Shown one piece after another: positions 4,772-6,417 of a DNA stretch of 6,417 nt (position 1 is the first letter of the stretch; every line of letters starts with the position of its first letter). The translations under genes and the position numbers were made by a program. The stretch is from assembly GCA_027057815.1 (NCBI GenBank), contig JALURD010000035.1:1-6417 (forward strand). The letters are read 5' to 3'. This DNA comes from Acidilobaceae archaeon (lineage in GTDB: Archaea; Thermoproteota; Thermoprotei_A; Sulfolobales; Acidilobaceae). Below the pieces are notes generated by a model. The model saw nothing but the letters and a program-made list of their open reading frames with translations. It did no database searches and was not told where the DNA came from.

Positions 4772-6154
4772 GTGGACCCACTTCTAGTCGTTACTGCAAT
4801 CCTTGGCGGGGCTTCCCTAGGGTTGATGTTAAGGAACATGTTTTCGTCCAAAGAGATCGTCGGGGGAGTAAAGATAGACTTCGCTGACGGAGATCCCCCA
4901 ACCGCTGTACTCGAGGGAAGAAAAGTAGTCCCCGTAGCCTATGCCGCCGTAGGCTATAGTGGAAGACCTTCAAGGAGTAGCGGGGAGGCGCTAGTCAAGC
5001 TAGCCCGTAGCATGGGTCTCTCTGTAACATTTGTCTCCAGTCACTTGAGGTTGAGGAAGGATAAGTTGCTCCGCGAGATCGAGAATGAGATGCAGAAAGC
5101 CGAGATGGCCTACAACTCCACTAGAATGCTTAAGTATAGGGAGAGGCTAAAATTCCTTGAGGGGCTCTACACCGAGGTTTCAAGAATGCACATTCCGTAC
5201 GCTTCAGCATTCTCTATCATAGTGTGGGTCCCAGCAGGTAACCCCGACGCCCTCTCCGAGGCTGAGGCCTTCAAGGCCATAGTTGAAGCCGAGCTAGGAG
5301 TCAGGCTTGAACGCGTCGATCTCAGGAGCCTCAGCGACCTGGTGGAGCTCCTAGCGTATAGGGCGTTGCCAGGGCCGGAGTCGACTGCACCCTTACCACC
5401 GCCTAGGAAGCCGCCTAGCCCTAATGGCCTAGTTCTCGGCAGAAAGGCGGGGGATCCCTCAAGCGCGGTGATAGCCGAGTGGCCTAGGGACATCGAGTCT
5501 CATGGAGCAGTCATCGGGCCTACTGGCAGGGGGAAGACCGTCCTTCTCGCCGGGATAACAGCCCAGCTCGCGCTGCGCTTCGGAGTCAACGTCACAGTTG
5601 TGGACCCTAAGGGGGACCTGACCAGACTCCTCGGCGGTATAGCAGATGAGGTAACGAGCTGCCCTGAAGAGCCGCTAAGGGAGGGATTAGTTGTGTACTC
5701 GCTAAGTGACAGGCCGCAGAGCGAGAAGGGATCCCTGGCCGCTTCAATCGTGGACAGAGCACTGGCGGCTGCCTACGAGGGATCCCCTCGCAGGGTCGTC
5801 GTGATCGATGAAGCCTGGAGGGTCTTTGACTCCGACCCTAAGCCCCTTGAAGCGGCAGTGAGAGAGGGCAGAAGCCTAGGTCTGCACGTACTCTACGCCG
5901 TCCAGACACCCCACGACATACCAGTCACAGTTCTAGAGAACACCAAGTTCTACACGGTATTCGGGGCACCGGGAAGGGAGTATGCCGAAGAGGTGGAGGC
6001 AATAGGCCTAGGCGGATTGAGGGACGTGCTCCCGAACCTGAGCGTGGGGGAGGCGATAGTCAAGACCTCCTCGGAGATAGTTCATACGCTACTCCTCGAT
6101 TTCAGTAAATACCTTAAAACCCCTAGAGACAGCAGAGGCTCAAGGGCGAGGTAA
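4772..6154 (+). CDS. cedB: CedB-like HerA/VirB4-type ATPase (motor of the Ced DNA importer)
   Basis: A 460-residue ATPase anchored by one N-terminal membrane helix (about 3-20). Residues 30-200 form a separate N-terminal domain with a charged helical stretch at 100-137 (probable coiled coil), followed by a proline-rich linker at 205-217. The RecA-like motor domain has Walker A GPTGRGKT (249-256, Lys255), the DPKGDL element (278-283) typical of HerA/VirB4/VirD4 motors, Walker B VVVIDEAW (342-349, Asp346 and catalytic Glu347), and the conserved REGRSLGLHVLYAVQTP (364-380) with Arg367 and sensor Gln378. All residues needed for ATP hydrolysis appear present. In Sulfolobus CedB is a VirB4/HerA-like ATPase essential for DNA import. 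A plain HerA repair helicase is unlikely because of the membrane helix, the absence of nearby nurA/mre11/rad50 genes, and the two membrane-protein neighbours. A mobile-element conjugation ATPase is the main alternative. The gene ends 20 bases before rpl2. Confidence 0.85.
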   Translation: MDPLLVVTAILGGASLGLMLRNMFSSKEIVGGVKIDFADGDPPTAVLEGRKVVPVAYAAVGYSGRPSRSSGEALVKLARSMGLSVTFVSSHLRLRKDKLLREIENEMQKAEMAYNSTRMLKYRERLKFLEGLYTEVSRMHIPYASAFSIIVWVPAGNPDALSEAEAFKAIVEAELGVRLERVDLRSLSDLVELLAYRALPGPESTAPLPPPRKPPSPNGLVLGRKAGDPSSAVIAEWPRDIESHGAVIGPTGRGKTVLLAGITAQLALRFGVNVTVVDPKGDLTRLLGGIADEVTSCPEEPLREGLVVYSLSDRPQSEKGSLAASIVDRALAAAYEGSPRRVVVIDEAWRVFDSDPKPLEAAVREGRSLGLHVLYAVQTPHDIPVTVLENTKFYTVFGAPGREYAEEVEAIGLGGLRDVLPNLSVGEAIVKTSSEIVHTLLLDFSKYLKTPRDSRGSRAR

Positions 6155-6160
6155 CCGGTA

Positions 6161-6168
6161 GAGAGGGG
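6161..6168 (+). promoter_or_regulatory. Ribosome binding site of rpl2
   Basis: GAGAGGGG lies six bases before the TTG at 6175. Together with the conserved archaeal L2 N-terminus (GKRLRQQRMGRG) immediately after it, this supports the TTG start. No TATA-like sequence is evident in the 20-base gap. Confidence 0.6.
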
Positions 6169-6174
6169 TTCACC

Positions 6175-6417
6175 TTGGGTAAGAGGCTGAGACAGCAGAG
6201 GATGGGGAGAGGTACACCAACCTACAGGAGCCCGGGCCACATACACCCCGGCCCGGCCAAGTATCCGCCTCTAACCAACGAGACGCTTAAGGGTAGGGTA
6301 GTCGAGCTAATCCACGACCCAGGCAGGTACGTCCCTCTAGCTAGGGTTGTCCTGGAGAATGGCAACGAATTCCTAATGCCGGCAGCTGAGGGCATGTACG
6401 TGGGCCAGGTTATCGAG
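6175..6417 (+). CDS. rpl2: 50S ribosomal protein L2 (uL2), 5' part
   Basis: The first 81 residues of archaeal L2, a core protein of the large ribosomal subunit near the peptidyl transferase centre. The N-terminus MGKRLRQQRMGRGTPTYRSP and the following LKGRVVELIHDPGRYVPLA match the archaeal family closely. Translation starts at TTG 6175. The reading frame continues past the window end; the family is usually about 240 residues, so roughly two thirds is missing. In most archaea L2 follows L3, L4 and L23 in one long operon; here the gene just before it, on the same strand and 20 bases away, is the CedB-like ATPase. Either rpl2 has a promoter inside that gene or it is also read from the ced transcript. 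Confidence 0.96.
   Translation, partial: MGKRLRQQRMGRGTPTYRSPGHIHPGPAKYPPLTNETLKGRVVELIHDPGRYVPLARVVLENGNEFLMPAAEGMYVGQVIE

Noticed and set aside
4772..6154. HerA repair helicase instead of CedB
   Set aside because: The N-terminal membrane helix, the two membrane-protein partners in the same operon and the lack of nurA, rad50 or mre11 neighbours make a membrane DNA-transfer motor more likely.
1..6417. CRISPR arrays, insertion sequences, direct repeats of the tRNA 3' half
   Set aside because: I searched for regularly spaced repeats, transposase motifs and a second copy of the T-arm sequence and saw none. The far end of any integrated element must be outside the window.

Overview
The window looks like chromosomal DNA of a hyperthermophilic crenarchaeon (Thermoprotei, probably Desulfurococcales-like). 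The evidence is a moderately GC-rich sequence with very frequent CTAG and AGG/ATA codons, GTG and TTG starts behind GGGGGTGA-type ribosome sites, TATA boxes of the GGGTATAAAG kind, an archaeal ribosomal protein L2, and a set of genes resembling the crenarchaeal Ced DNA-import system. The genus cannot be fixed from this sequence alone.

Positions 1-842 look like the edge of an integrated genetic element. They hold the 3' end of an unrecognised helical protein (2-208), a small three-helix membrane protein of DUF5658 type (171-491), and an open frame (516-842) that runs antisense through a tRNA-Leu(GAG) gene on the minus strand (720-807). The part of this frame ahead of the tRNA resembles the N-terminal fragment (IntN) that SSV-type archaeal integrases leave when integration splits their gene. 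By the geometry of that reaction the element would lie to the left, beyond the window.

Positions 808-1977 hold the tRNA promoter, a GC-rich inverted repeat that might be a structured RNA, a SPOUT-class RNA methyltransferase on the minus strand (963-1805), and a candidate 32-residue basic microprotein (1802-1900, minus) that overlaps the methyltransferase start by ATGA. One TATA-like box near 1945 could serve both this minus-strand unit and the leaderless plus-strand prpB gene (1978-2919, 2-methylisocitrate lyase). A small hairpin with a T-run follows prpB.

Positions 3108-6154 form a tight plus-strand operon: an 84-residue two-helix protein (CedA1-like), a 458-residue polytopic membrane protein with a large predicted extracytoplasmic domain (CedA-like), and a HerA/VirB4-type ATPase with one N-terminal membrane helix (CedB-like). 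Together they form a plausible minimal conjugation-derived DNA import machine: pilin, channel and motor. The N-terminal hairpin of the CedA-like protein aligns without gaps to CedA1, suggesting a duplicated pilin-like module. The operon runs, with a 20-base gap, into the 5' end of rpl2 (6175 to window end), which is not preceded here by the usual L3-L4-L23 genes.
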